Below, piece after piece: positions 16,176 to 25,934 of a DNA stretch of 64,000 bases. The DNA comes from Palaemon carinicauda (taxonomy: Eukaryota > Arthropoda > Malacostraca > Decapoda > Palaemonidae), in the NCBI RefSeq assembly GCF_036898095.1, contig NC_090726.1:41337930-41401929 (forward strand), in the 5' to 3' direction. The notes below the pieces were generated by a model. That model worked only from the letters and a program-made list of their open reading frames with translations, did no database searches and was not told where the DNA came from. Both the position numbers and the translations under genes were made by a program. The first letter of the stretch is position 1. Each line of letters begins with the position of its first letter.

Positions 16176-16880
16176 CCACAACACTGATTCAAGAATCGGT
16201 GTTTCAGTGAGTCGGCAACATCAAGCGCTGAACTCCACTGAGCCTCCTACTGTACTCCCATAGCATCCACACTTATTATTATTATTATTATTATTAAATG
16301 CTAAGCTACAACCCTAGTTGGAAAAGCAGGATGCTATAACCCCAGGGGCCCCAACAGGGAAAATAGCTCAGTGAGGAAATGAAACAAGGAAAAATAAAAT
16401 ATTTTAAGAATAGTAACGACATTAAAATAAATATTTCCTATATTATTATTATTATTATTATTTGCTAAGCTACAACCCTAGTTGGAAAAGCAGGATGCTA
16501 TAAGCCCAGGGGCCCCAACAGGGAAAATAGCTCAGTGAGGAAATGAAACAAGGAAAAATAAAATATTTTAAGAATAGTAACGACATTAAAATAAATATTT
16601 CCTATAAAAACAATAAAAACTTCAACAAAACAAGAAAAAGAAAAACTAGACAGAACAGTGTGCCTGAGTGTACCCTCAAGCAAGAGAACTCTAACCCAAG
16701 ACAGTGGAAGGCCATGGTACAGAGGCTATAGCACTACCCAAGACTAGAGAACAATGGTTTGATTTTGGAGTGTCCTTCTCCTAGAAGAGCTGCTTACCAT
16801 AGCTAAATGATTTACAATGATTGTAATCTTTATATAGATATCACGGGGAAAATAAATAATAAAACACTCATATTAATTAT
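16176..16880 (-). repeat. inverted partner of the 14.6-kb repeat, split by an insertion
   Basis: 16,176-16,270 and 16,812-16,875 together are the reverse complement of 14,612-14,790; the material between them is an inserted LINE-tail element. The upstream edge (16,140-16,175) is the reverse complement of 17,231-17,265 near the LINE coding end. Confidence 0.7.
16271..16811 (-). mobile_element. retroelement 3' end inserted in reverse, with its first ~165 bp duplicated
   Basis: From the left: (ATT)n, GCTAAGCTACAACCCTAG, the GGAAAAGCAGGATGC block and sequence up to TATTTCCTAT, then the same series starts again at 16,441 and runs further to CTCTTGCTTGAGGG's complement and TTACCATAGCTA. It is the same family as 15.46-16.13 kb in the opposite orientation. 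The repeated start could reflect two insertions at one site or a template jump. Confidence 0.7.
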
Positions 16881-16945
16881 TTATTACTTTTTATTATATT
16901 TTAATCGACATACATCATCTCTTTACAAAGTGTGGAATTTATTAA

Positions 16946-17191
16946 CCCTTTTACCCCCAAGGTAAGGTTAAATTTCAAGCACATTTTGATATATATTCTT
17001 TTGAAATTGCTGTATTATTTACATGTTTTTGCATGTTTTTGATAACTTTATGAGAAACTTCAGGCATTGTCCAAAAGAATGAGACCAACCTGACCTCTCT
17101 ATGACAAAAATTAAGCCTGTTAGAGCAATTTGAAAAAAATATATATAGCAAAATGTGCTCGAAATTTAACCTTTCCCTGGGGGTAAAAGGG
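16946..17191. mobile_element. MITE with ~50-bp terminal inverted repeats and TTAA duplication
   Basis: The left end CCCTTTTACCCCCAAGG..GGTTAAATTTCAAGCACATTTTG is mirrored at the right by CAAAATGTGCTCGAAATTTAACC..CTGGGGGTAAAAGGG. Both ends are flanked by TTAA (16,942-16,945 and 17,192-17,195). A 246-bp non-coding body with long inverted ends and a TTAA target duplication fits a piggyBac- or Kolobok-type MITE. I recognise the ends as a common decapod repeat. Confidence 0.8.
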
Positions 17192-17195
17192 TTAA

Positions 17196-17727
17196 CACTG
17201 AATTTCCACATTCCACACTTGATCAAGATGTGGTAGAGTTGTCTAGTGAGGAGAATCCGGCAGCCCTGTTCTATCCTGTTCGTAATACTAGGCAGGCAGT
17301 TAATTCTAATAGCCAGGCCTTCTCCATCACGAGACTCAATACTACGCAGTACTCTAGAAGTTTTATTCCAGCTGTTACCAAGTTGTGGAATGATCTTCCT
17401 AATCGGGTGGTTGAATCAGTAGAACTTCAAAAGTTCAAAGTTGGAGCAAATGCTTTTTTGTTGACCAGGCGGACATGAGTCTTTTTATAGTTTATTTATG
17501 ACATATTTGTTTTTGATGCTGTTAATAGTTTATATATGACATGTCTGTTTTGACGTTGTTACTGTTTTTAGAATGATTTATTGTTAATTTGTTCTCTTCA
17601 TTTATTTATTTCCTTATTTCCTTTCCTCACTGGGCTATTTTTCCCTGTTGGAGCCCCTGGGCTTATAGCATCTTGCTTTTCCAACTAGGGTTGTAGCTTG
17701 GATAGTAATAATAATAATAATAATAAA
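17196..17727 (+). mobile_element. 5'-truncated non-LTR retrotransposon (LINE) with (TAA)n tail
   Basis: A truncated copy: the last ~82 codons of the reverse-transcriptase ORF, a 3' UTR containing CCCTGGGCTTATAGCATC and CTTTTCCAACTAGGGTTGTA, then (TAA)n. This copy links the abundant 3' block elsewhere in the window to an autonomous LINE. The clade (CR1/L2, Jockey or I type) cannot be decided from the C-terminus alone. Confidence 0.75.
17230..17478 (+). pseudogene. C-terminal remnant of a LINE reverse transcriptase ORF
   Basis: The 82-residue frame ends in a region typical of LINE ORF2 C-termini downstream of the RT domain: TQYSRSFIPAVTKLWNDLP, then VVESVELQKFKVGANAFLL, closed by TGA. No RT catalytic motif is present because the copy is 5'-truncated, so it cannot encode an active enzyme. 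Two other copies at 54.85-55.04 kb and 56.38-56.58 kb (minus strand) keep the same frame without stops, which suggests fairly recent insertion. The apparent start Met is fortuitous; the reading frame originally continued from upstream sequence that was not copied. Confidence 0.7.
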
Positions 17728-17835
17728 GGTTGATGGTGTATTCGTGAAGTTGGCGGAGTGTTGGACTATTGGTGGTCTGTTGGTGATGATGGAGGGGTAG
17801 AAGGAGGATCATATTAGGTCTTGTATCTAAAACTA

Positions 17836-18200
17836 ATTGTTTTTATGTTCATTTTCCTAAAATAAGAGATAAGAATATCGTATTGGCGAAGATGAAGGAC
17901 AGAGTAATGGTGGCGTTTGGTGAGAGTGTTGGTGGAGTTGGTGGTGAAGTTGGTTGTCTATCAGTTATTTTGGTAGGAATATATTATTCATGTATGTACG
18001 TACATGCGTGCATAAACTTAGACGGTAGGAAACCTTGGAGGAATAACTATTATTCCCAGAGAAGGAACACCTCCTTCACCCATAACTCAACTACGTAAAG
18101 TCACCATAGGCCTAGGCGGACTTTTTGGAAAAATGCCTATTTCCTTTACTGAATAAGTTGAACAGCAAATGCTAGTTCTTATATCTTTCAGTAGCCATCC
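17836..18200 (+). repeat. dispersed repeat, copy 2 (matches 7.76-8.1 kb)
   Basis: Same blocks and order as the copy at 7,755-8,099. The similarity ends within a few bases of the left transposon end at 18,208, and the sequence right of the transposon (25,331 onward) does not continue the 8.1-kb copy. Confidence 0.8.
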
Positions 18201-18202
18201 CA

Positions 18203-18207
18203 TATTA
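18203..18207. other. left target-site duplication TATTA
   Basis: TATTA directly precedes the left inverted terminus and is repeated at 25,326-25,330 directly after the right terminus. Confidence 0.65.
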
Positions 18208-18341
18208 GGCCATGGGCCAGCAGGTGAAATCACCCCCCCCCCCCCCTAGGGATTTTTGCAGACAATGTTATTTTTATTCCTTAGAGTCTATAGATTCATA
18301 TCCTGATTGTTTGCATTCTGGATGCTGGTGATTTTGGCTGA
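18208..18341 (+). repeat. left terminal inverted repeat
   Basis: Begins GGCCATGGGCCAGCAGGTG, then a run of about 14 C, CTAGGGATTTTTGCAGAC and, further in, CTGGTGATTTTGGCTG. It pairs with 25,190-25,325 with scattered mismatches and small indels. Confidence 0.8.
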
Positions 18342-18829
18342 TAAAGCCAAGATTCGAGAAATATTTAGGGAAAAAATGTAATATAAAATAATGTTAGTTT
18401 TATATATGACGCAGAGAAATAAACCAATACTTATAAAAGTGGTATGGAATTAGGGGTTTAAAAGTATGCAGAATCGAATGAAATAGTTTGTTTTATCGAA
18501 ATAATAAAGAATTCTGGCTTAATTTACGTTCAAAATTCAATTTTGAGCTACCAAGAAAATGTATATCACTATAGTTTGCTATAATTTATTTCAGTGAAAA
18601 GATGCATTGACAGCATCAAAATATTCATAAAGAGCAGGTTTTTTAGATGTAAATTCATATAAAATATGTCATATTCAGAAATATATTAAAGCATATGATA
18701 GCGTGAGAAAAAAATATCTTTGCCGCTTAGAATGCGGTTATACTGCTCGGATACTTGTTGTTGTTGTTGGGGTATTAAAGCCAACACTTGTTGTTGGCAC
18801 AACCCGTCCTCTCTTGTGAACCATAGGCT

Positions 18830-18965
18830 AGTTGCCTACCCCTCCCACCTCCAAGATATTTTTTTAGACATTACTTTTTCATCTTCTTGGAGGCAATAGA
18901 TTCAGAGTACGATTATCTGCAGACTGGCTTTTGGAGATTTTGATTGCTACGAACCAAAATTTAAA
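18830..18965 (+). repeat. internal terminus-like segment
   Basis: Reads in the same order as the transposon ends: CCATAGG, a C-rich stretch, TTTTTTTAGAC, TTGGAGGCAATAGATTCAGA, ATCTGCAGACTGGC and TTGGAGATTTTGATTG. It is more diverged than the two outer ends are from each other. It may be the remnant of a related element's end or a subterminal duplication. Confidence 0.5.
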
Positions 18966-19269
18966 AAAAAAATAGTGGCCAAAGAATAGGGAAATATTAA
19001 CCTAATTGATATATGCATATTCTTCTTTAAGGTATATTGGGTTCATTGGGTTAGTTTATTACTAATACAGTTCTTATATACTATAAAATTTACGATAAGT
19101 ATTTATATATCTAACATATAGATCGTCATACATTGGTCTCTTAAAAATGAAGACACTTTGGTGCAGTTTAATCTCCTTAAGCCGACATAATAGATTAAGT
19201 CAGAGGATTTTGGCCCAAAATGATTAAGGACATTAAGATAAACTACAAGAAAAAATTAGGATTTTTCTA

Positions 19270-19890
19270 TTACAAAAGATATTTTGTGGTACAAACACAA
19301 AAGAAAAAAAATAAAGTACTCCTTTTGTTGATATTAGTGCTTAAAAAAAGGAACATTTGGTAATAAGAGAATAACTATGATTGAAATGCATACACAAACA
19401 ACCATAATTAATAAGACATTTGATTAAAGAAAAAATTTTCTTTTAGAACTTAAATGCATACTCTAGCCTCAAAAGACTGATGAATTAATGGCACAAGAAA
19501 AGTAATATTATAATTTGTGAATAGATGTAATGTGCAGCATTCTCACATAACAGACAAACATAGATGAAGAAATCGTGATTTATTTTCTTTATAAATGAGT
19601 GTTTTTGGTACAGGTACAATGAATTAAAGTAATCATTTTGGTAATATAATATTAAGCCTTAAGAACAAAAACACAGAGTATTTGGCAGCAAAAAAATAGA
19701 TTATGAAAGAAATAGAAAAATAACTATATCTGATAAGAAATTCCATTAAAAAAAATTGGCTTTTAGAGCTTAAATGTACTCTCTCACCTGAAACTGAGTA
19801 ATGAGTTCATTGCACAGGGAAATAAATATTTTGTTGTTTGCTTTGCATTAATGTACAGCACCTCATATAACAGGAAAACATAAGAAGAAG
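19270..19890. repeat. degenerate internal tandem duplication in the transposon's non-coding part
   Basis: Two halves with a period of roughly 300 bp both contain an ACAAA.ACA.A.A.A.GTA opening, ATAACTAT, CTTTTAGA.CTTAAATG, ACTCT..CCT and CAGCA..CTCA.ATAACAG.. blocks. No coding content. It could contribute to the 3' UTR of the transposase gene or to transposase binding, but nothing shows which. Confidence 0.4.
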
Positions 19891-20176
19891 GTTATTACAT
19901 AACCTTAAAAAATTCAATATGTTTCTGACTATGGCATTCATAAAAATAATTCTTCATAAAGCAAATGTATAAAGTGAAGTACAACTGCTAAGGAAAAATT
20001 TCTTGAAATAGCAATGTAATATACCTTTGGCACATTGGACTAGATAAAGTACCCTTTATAAGAATAGAACTAATCGATATAGCTAAATAGATATGTACAG
20101 AATATTTTCCTATATTACCGAGTAATTTGTAATCATAATAGATAACGAGAATGGATTCATGATAAATATTGCATCT

Positions 20177-20860
20177 TTAATCATCATACTCATACATTAA
20201 GTCTGTGATATTGTTAATTTCTTCTGGCTCATCTTCATAAGACTCCTCAAACTCCTCCTCCTCTACGTGCTCATCTAGAATATCAATCAATTCTTGTGGC
20301 ATCGGTGATCCACTACACCATACAAATTCTAAGTTTCCTTCACTGAGACACCACCCATGTCCGTCTGGCGAAGGTATATCTGGCTCAGCTTGATCTGCTC
20401 TGTTCCATATGAGTGCTTGATAGTTTGCCCTCTTTATATGTTCTCTGAGTGACATACGGCATGGAGGCAGCAAACTCATATCTATCCCATCACAATCTGA
20501 AATTATGGCTGATTTGGGGACGTATCTTTGAAGAAAAAGATTGTAACGTACTTTGTCGATAGATGACTGAGTTGATGACTGATTGTAGAGTAGACAAGTC
20601 AATTTTTCTAGCTGGATATACGTATTTTCATCCACAGCAGAACTAGATCCAAGATTTTTGAAAGTGGAAATAAACTCTGGGTTCTTCTGTAGTAATTTCC
20701 ATGGTAATAATAGACCCTTCCGAACAAATGCACTCACACTATCACAACCAGAATAAGCATGAAGGTAAGGCAAGACTTCACATAACTCCTGACCAGTTTT
20801 ATCTACAACTTTATGTACATCTATGAGGCGTCTTTTGTCTCCTACTCCTGTATCGAACAA
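20177..20860 (-). pseudogene. segment 4: GCDS motif and acidic C-terminus
   Basis: 227 codons in the same frame as segment 3, separated by one TAA and six codons; the TTG used as a formal start is not a real initiator. YLHAYSGCDSVSAFVRKGLL (Cys39-Asp40) corresponds in place and pattern to the GCDY..GIG helix-turn motif of FEN1/XPG, where the Asp is a metal ligand. PSPDGHGWCLSEGNLEFVWCSG, then an Asp/Glu-rich tail (EEEEFEESYEDEPEE), closes the protein. The tail ends in MYEYDD-stop. No poly(A) signal was obvious just downstream. Confidence 0.7.
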
Positions 20861-20878
20861 AATGGTTTGTTTTAAGAC

Positions 20879-23056
20879 TTAAGCAAATTTCAGCAACAAG
20901 ATGAAAACATCTGTATCTGGTGATCTTATAACAATGGTGAAATCTTCAGATACTTGAGAAGCCATATGACGAAGATGTAAAATAATTCTACTATCAGCTT
21001 CCTCTTGGGATGACTGCAGGGCCTCAACCTCATATGTTTCTGTTTGCAGTCCATCAGTACTTGTAATAGCTGTGCAGTTACGACCATTCACAAAATAAAT
21101 AACTCTGTTTTTAAGTTTATTTGCATATTTATCTTGTTTCCACTCTCCCAGTAAGAACTGGATCAATTGCTCTTTGTTCTTTGTATCGGTTAAGAAACTC
21201 TTCCAATTTCTGGGAATTTTTGTTAAGCTACCTTTAAGCAAGAATGTAGCTGATGCTCCTCTTCGCTTCCTTTCTGGATTTTTAGTAGAATGAGTCAGGT
21301 ATGTGTCTGTGACAAAATTAACCCGACTGACTTTAGGGAGTTGATCAAATACTTTTTCAGCTAGTTCACCAAATGATGTTGGTAATGCTACTTGCGCTTG
21401 TAATATTGCATTCCCATCAATGATGCAGTTCATGCAATCTATTTCTGGTCTTCTTGCAAGGGTTTGTTCTGTTTCTAGAGCATGAAGGAGTTTTGCTTTG
21501 TTGGTTTTCACAAGTGCGCCATCAGCAGTTGCTAATGGCCAAGGTACTGGTCCAAGTGGATGACTCAAAACTTTTTCCATGTTTAAGTTGTATTTTGTGG
21601 CTAATACTGCGACTTGTCCTAGTACATTTCTTTCTGCTTTTATTTGTTTTGTTGTTGTTGTTGTAATTTTTACTGATTTAGCAATAGAGGCAAACGTTTC
21701 AAGATTCTGCTTTTTAATTGGATCATTAAAGCTCTTGGTTTTATTAATCAGCCTCTCCTGAATGAAGTCATCAAAGGAATTTTTACCATATTTCTCAGCT
21801 TTTAACAGATCTGATTCAACATCTTTTGGAGCAGGTAAACCCGAGGAAAGACAATACAATAAGTGTTTGTCTTCTACACTAAAAGGATCTATGAAATTTT
21901 GAAATGCATCCATGGCTTTCCTTACTCGTTCCTCACTGTGGATAATTTCAGACTTTTTGAGATCATTGTGGGAAGATGAAACATTGATATCCATTTCAGC
22001 CATCTGCTTTGTAGCTTCAACATACTCAGCTCTTGCATGGCGTGTCAAACACCATCGTGTGTATGCATTACAGTTCCTGCTGAATCCTATTATGCCTCCA
22101 TTTGATTTTGCATGACGATTTATTGTTTGTTCTCTTGTTATGTCAACTGCATTTCTACTGCACCTGACATTTGATCTACTCACACTCATGCCATGATGTA
22201 GCAGTTCTTTGGCTCCTGGGTGAGACTTATCCAAATTGAGCATTGCCAGCATGTAGATTGTTGTGTATCTAGCATAGTTTGGATGGTCATAACAAAAGAA
22301 CATTGGACATAACTGTTCTAAGCAAGAAATGTGCAGATCAAAGTTGCTTTCTTTAGTTGCCCTCTGGAAGCGCAAAACAAGGAGAACCTTGTCCATGGAA
22401 TCAATCCAAAACTTTGCTGTCTTGCCATGTTCTCCTCTTCTAATTTCTTCTTGGAAATTATTGTATTGTTCAATCACTGCAGCACAATCTTCATTGGTCA
22501 ATGCTTCATCCAGTAGTTCTGTGCTTGGTTCACGTGCAAGATGTTCCATCATGTCTCGAGCCCTTCCTTTCCAGAGGATTGTTACATTTGATTCAAAACT
22601 TTGTAAAAGGAGGCGCTCTAAAGCCTCGAGCATAGTCTTGTGAACACGCATAGCTCTATTATAGTGTTTTCCTGACATCACTTTGCTGATAGAGCCACTG
22701 GCACATATTCCTGACTCAATAAGTATATCTTCAAAGCCACTTCCACTCATACGTTTTCCAATTACTCCAAGAAATGCACATGTTGTATGGAAAACACCTA
22801 ATCTAATAATAACATCTCCAAATGCATTAGGATCCTGCCACACAATTGCATATGCTTTTTTAGCAACTGCCAAATCAAATGTTAAAATTGTATATTGCTG
22901 ATTGACCTCCCAAGAAGCTGACTGGGACACTTTGATTATATGCTGTACAGTAGCATTTTCTGTGACTGGCGCATTAATTGGAGGCATATACTCAACTTTT
23001 GACTGAACCTCTCCATATTCTTTTTCTTTCCCTGTTAGAATACACAACCTGCCCAA
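20879..23056 (-). pseudogene. segment 3: DDE-like core and first half of the FEN/XPG-like domain
   Basis: 725 codons; the apparent TTG start lies within the frameshift overlap, and authentic sequence resumes at about residue 8 (TGKEKEYGEV). TFDLAVAKKAYAI (Asp61) and LGVFHTTCAFLGVIG (His90), then GKHYNRAMRVH, look like the second Asp region of a DDE transposase. A Cys/His-rich stretch with FFCYDHPNYARY follows at about residue 255. Near the C-terminus, QEEADSRIILHL (E685, E686, D688) and IRSPDTDVFILLLKFA (D714, D716) match the paired acidic motifs of FEN1-type nucleases. The frame then hits TAA at 20,879-20,881, and segment 4 continues in the same frame, so this is a nonsense lesion. Confidence 0.7.
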
Positions 23057-23952
23057 TTAGGAACTGTCTGAATTGATTCCTTTGACAGGGCTCTACTAAG
23101 CAGCCACAAAGAGTCAGATGTTTTAGCAGCATCATTCACATCTTTATTGGGTGAAGTAAGTATAGAAGGTGCTAATACTGGTTCAGCCTTTGCTCTCAAA
23201 AAACATGGTTCTATTTCTTTAGGTATGTAGTTGATTGATCGTTTCTTTGTCCGAGGATTACTGCTTTTCTCTCTTATTTCAGACATATCAACATTTTCAA
23301 TAAATATGGATTCTTGAATTACAATTCCATTCGCAGTGTGAGTTGTTCCAGCTCCTGTTGATGTTTCTTCTAATAAGTCAAAATTGTCCCAACACAAATG
23401 AGTTACTCTGTTATCTTCCACCTGAATGCCTCTTGGAAGAATTCTTTGTGTCTCAGTGATACCATCACAAATTGCAGTCTCCAGTTCAAGCAAGCAAGAG
23501 TATGATGCACAGTGACCAAAACGATGCAATATTGTTACAATTTCTGCACTACCTGTAAGATGTCGTAATGTCATGCCTAAGAGTAGATGCTTGGGCATCA
23601 TCCATTTTCCTTTCGTAGTAGCTCTACACAAATCTTGAGAGATAGAAAGCACTGGTATCTCAGTAGTAGTTTCAACTGCTTTAGACCCACCTATAATCAA
23701 ACTTAAAAATTCTTGTAAGAGTTTAGGTACTTTGGTATTTTCTCCAAGCAAATATTCTTTTGTTGGTGGCCCTGGCATTTCTGGAGCTTCTCTTTGGCCA
23801 TCCAAAATGGCCCTTCTTAAAACTAGAGCAGCCTCCTCAATTCTCTTTGACTCAGATGCAGCCACTTCAAATGCAACTTCTACAGCCTGACCTTGAGGAA
23901 CTTCGGATGAATACACTAGTTCACTTTTATAATTCGGTTGCCAAAATTGCAA
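23035..23952 (-). pseudogene. segment 2: central region with a WDNFD motif
   Basis: 305 codons; the apparent start is a TTG inside the coding frame, since the frame is open upstream to the A8 run. Landmarks are QFWQPNYKSELVYSSEVPQG at the start, KHLLLGMTLRHLTGS (about residues 121-135) with RFGHCASYSCLLELETA, and HLCWDNFDLLEETSTGAGTTH..NGI (Asp189). A D-N motif followed by a Gly/Thr/His stretch and NGI is conserved in my memory of this family and is a candidate first catalytic Asp of an RNase H-like DDE core. The segment ends at TAA (23,035-23,037) just after VPNWAGC, where segment 3 takes over in another frame. Confidence 0.65.
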
Positions 23953-24836
23953 TTTGTAACCAAGTTTTTTTTCAGTTTATCTTTTAGCTTACAAGTTTTA
24001 TATTGAGGATTATAGAATTCTGGAAATTGATCTTGCAAAAAGAGTAAGTACTTTTCTTTCATCATTGATAGTCTTTCAACATTTGCTCCTTTTATGATGC
24101 TTTCATCAACATACTTACAAAGATAATCAAAGGCTGCTTTATGGGCTTCTTGTTCTTGTTTGACTTTAAGATTTTCCACCTCACTGATGTTACGTTCTTG
24201 TAATCTGGTGTAATTTTTTCTACATGTAGGGTGATAACGGGCTTCTCTTGCCTGAAGGTCATAGTCAGCAATCTGGCCAAGCATCTTGAAATCCTTCAGC
24301 CTTTCTGCAGCTGCTCTGGTTGTATCTTCAGCTGTTTTTGTTTGGCATTTGATGGGAATTTCGATACGCCCTTTCACCTTTTTTCTGTACCTGTTGCACA
24401 TTAAGCATGAAGTAGAAGGAAAAAGAGGCGTTGGGATTTGTACTTTCTTCGTTGTCCTCCCATTCTTTGATCTTGAGGTAGTAGCTTCATTTTTATCAAC
24501 TGTACACTTTCTCTTTAAGACTCTGGAAACATTCGTAAAGTTTTGATAACACCACCTGTGAGTTCCATGTAAATCCTTAAGAAATGTTTTTGGAATTTTA
24601 TCACATATGGCTTCAAGCCTTTCATTTGGGTTGTCACTTTTTTGCCTAATCAACTTTTTTTCAAGGATCACATAAAAACTGTGGTCTGTTAATGGCCTCA
24701 CATTTTTTTTTTCTGAATTATTGCTCTCATAGTGAATAATACATGTTAGCTGAGATGCTGCTGATGACTTTGACCTTTGTTTTTTTGTTAATTTCAGCTT
24801 CAATGGCTTTTCATCAGAGGGAGTGCTAGTTGCCAT
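23916..24836 (-). pseudogene. segment 1: N-terminal zinc-binding region of the transposase
   Basis: 306 codons from ATG at 24,836. A Lys-rich start is followed by a first Cys/His cluster (C78, H93, C96 in HRWCYQNFTNVSR, C111). A second has CLMC (C144 and C147) with C164 and a HPTC motif (H202 and C205, in EARYHPTCRKNYTR). A helical, charged linker follows. These spacings suggest two zinc-binding folds that probably recognise DNA. The true frame leaves this segment at an A8 homopolymer near 23,970; the last 19 or so residues are out-of-frame read-through. One extra A would join it cleanly to the next segment, giving the reading KLGYKLQFWQPN at the junction. Confidence 0.7.
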
Positions 24837-25189
24837 TATGAGTTCTTATGCCTGAAAATAAAAATACTTCTCATTATTGTCTTATAGATAACAAATATTT
24901 TTGTCATAAACATTCCATAGAAAAAATCAAGAAAACATGTTTACATATCATATCATATTTGCTGTACCTCGTATATACTATGTGCTTATCACCTTTTTCC
25001 GTGTGATCGTCAATTTCAATATTACCAAAAGCTTGAGAAATACTGATGATAATGCTTTACAACTATCAAAAATGAATCCCTCGTCCCAGAAAACCTATAA
25101 AAACATATATTACAAAGACATAAACAGAAAAAAGTCATTGCTAATATTTTTTCCATATGCGGACAAAGTCAAATTCAAAATGGCCGCCA

Positions 25190-25325
25190 TTACGGCCAAA
25201 ATCACCAACAGCTAAAGTGCAAACAAGCAGATTCTGATTCTATGGTCTCTAAAGAATAGAGAAAACTGGGTCTACAAAAATCCCTAGGGGGGGGGGAGGG
25301 GGTGTCCTATGGTGGGCCCACGGTC
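25190..25325 (-). repeat. right terminal inverted repeat
   Basis: Read on the minus strand it begins GACCGTGGGCCCACC, then a C-rich run, CTAGGGATTTTTGTAGAC and, further in, TTGGTGATTTTGGCCG, matching the left end in order. Confidence 0.8.
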
Positions 25326-25330
25326 TATTA
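25326..25330. other. right target-site duplication TATTA
   Basis: Identical to the five bases left of the element (18,203-18,207). Confidence 0.65.
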
Positions 25331-25934
25331 CGAGACATCACCGGCTCAAAGACTTTGCCGAAAATTATTATGAAACTGGTTATTCCTATATTACCAGATA
25401 ATTATTTTGACTATAATCGAATCTCTACAGTTTATAAAATAAAAAAACATCGCCCTAATATAAAGAAAAACAGTAAATACATCGTATTTTTCACCACTAG
25501 CTCACCTTGACAACAGTCCGTCTTCACCTTCTCAACCTGTCCCCGACAGTGAGATTTCTAAGTAGGTATAGGTGCTTTGGCCAATCAGAGAACTCAACGT
25601 TGCCTGTCATTTCTATAGCCGTCTCTTATTGGCTTAAAGCTTCTCAATCTGGCAAGAGACTTTGAAAGCCCTTGTCCTATTGGCTGGTGGGATTGGTGAC
25701 AAATTTCAGGAATTTTATTGAAACTATAATTTATTCCATTAGTGTCTACAACTGATAAAATAGTATAATAAACATATAATTTTATAAATCAATTAACAGA
25801 ACAAAATATACTATGAAACAGAAATTCGAAAAAAACGCATCCGTATCCCAAAATAAGTTTACGCATATATAAATATGCACAAACGCATAGGCGTATTATA
25901 CGCTGTACATTTCTTGGATAACAGGGTAAGAGAC
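25331..25934. other. unassigned intergenic DNA
   Basis: No gene or known element seen; AT-rich towards the right. Confidence 0.4.

Larger units (their letters stand above)
20177..24836 (-). pseudogene. transposase-nuclease gene of the DNA transposon, frame broken three times
   Basis: Four collinear minus-strand segments read as one protein of roughly 1,560 residues. The order is: N-terminal Cys/His modules, a long central region with conserved Asp and His residues (candidate DDE catalytic core), and a C-terminal region whose EEAD, SPDTDV and GCDS motifs match the acidic motifs of FEN1/XPG nucleases. Lesions are a frameshift at an A8 run (minus strand, near 23,970), another near 23,035-23,056 and a TAA at 20,879-20,881. 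The gene is intronless and lies wholly inside the inverted repeats. I recognise the overall protein as one of the large uncharacterised families common in oyster, coral and crustacean genomes. If the lesions are assembly errors the element could be active; otherwise it is a recently dead copy. Confidence 0.75.
18208..25325 (-). mobile_element. 7.1-kb DNA transposon, candidate Academ (AcademX) superfamily
   Basis: Both ends carry imperfect inverted repeats of about 135 bp: the left starts GGCCATGGGCC, the right, read inward, GACCGTGGGCCC. Both continue with a C-run, CTAGGGATTTTTG[C/T]AGAC, then ATTC[C/T]TTAGAG, GCTTGTTTGCA-like and TTGGTGATTTTGGC blocks. They are flanked by TATTA on both sides. 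The only gene is one long intronless minus-strand ORF, now broken (20,177-24,836). About 1.8 kb between the left end and the gene is AT-rich and non-coding. The gene combines zinc-binding modules, a DDE-transposase-like region and FEN/XPG-like nuclease motifs; from memory, Academ elements of the X lineage encode a transposase plus an XPG nuclease. The superfamily assignment is inference; the element structure is directly visible. Confidence 0.8.

Noticed and set aside
21454..24546. Short plus-strand frames opposite the transposase gene
   Set aside because: Shadows of the long minus-strand coding region.
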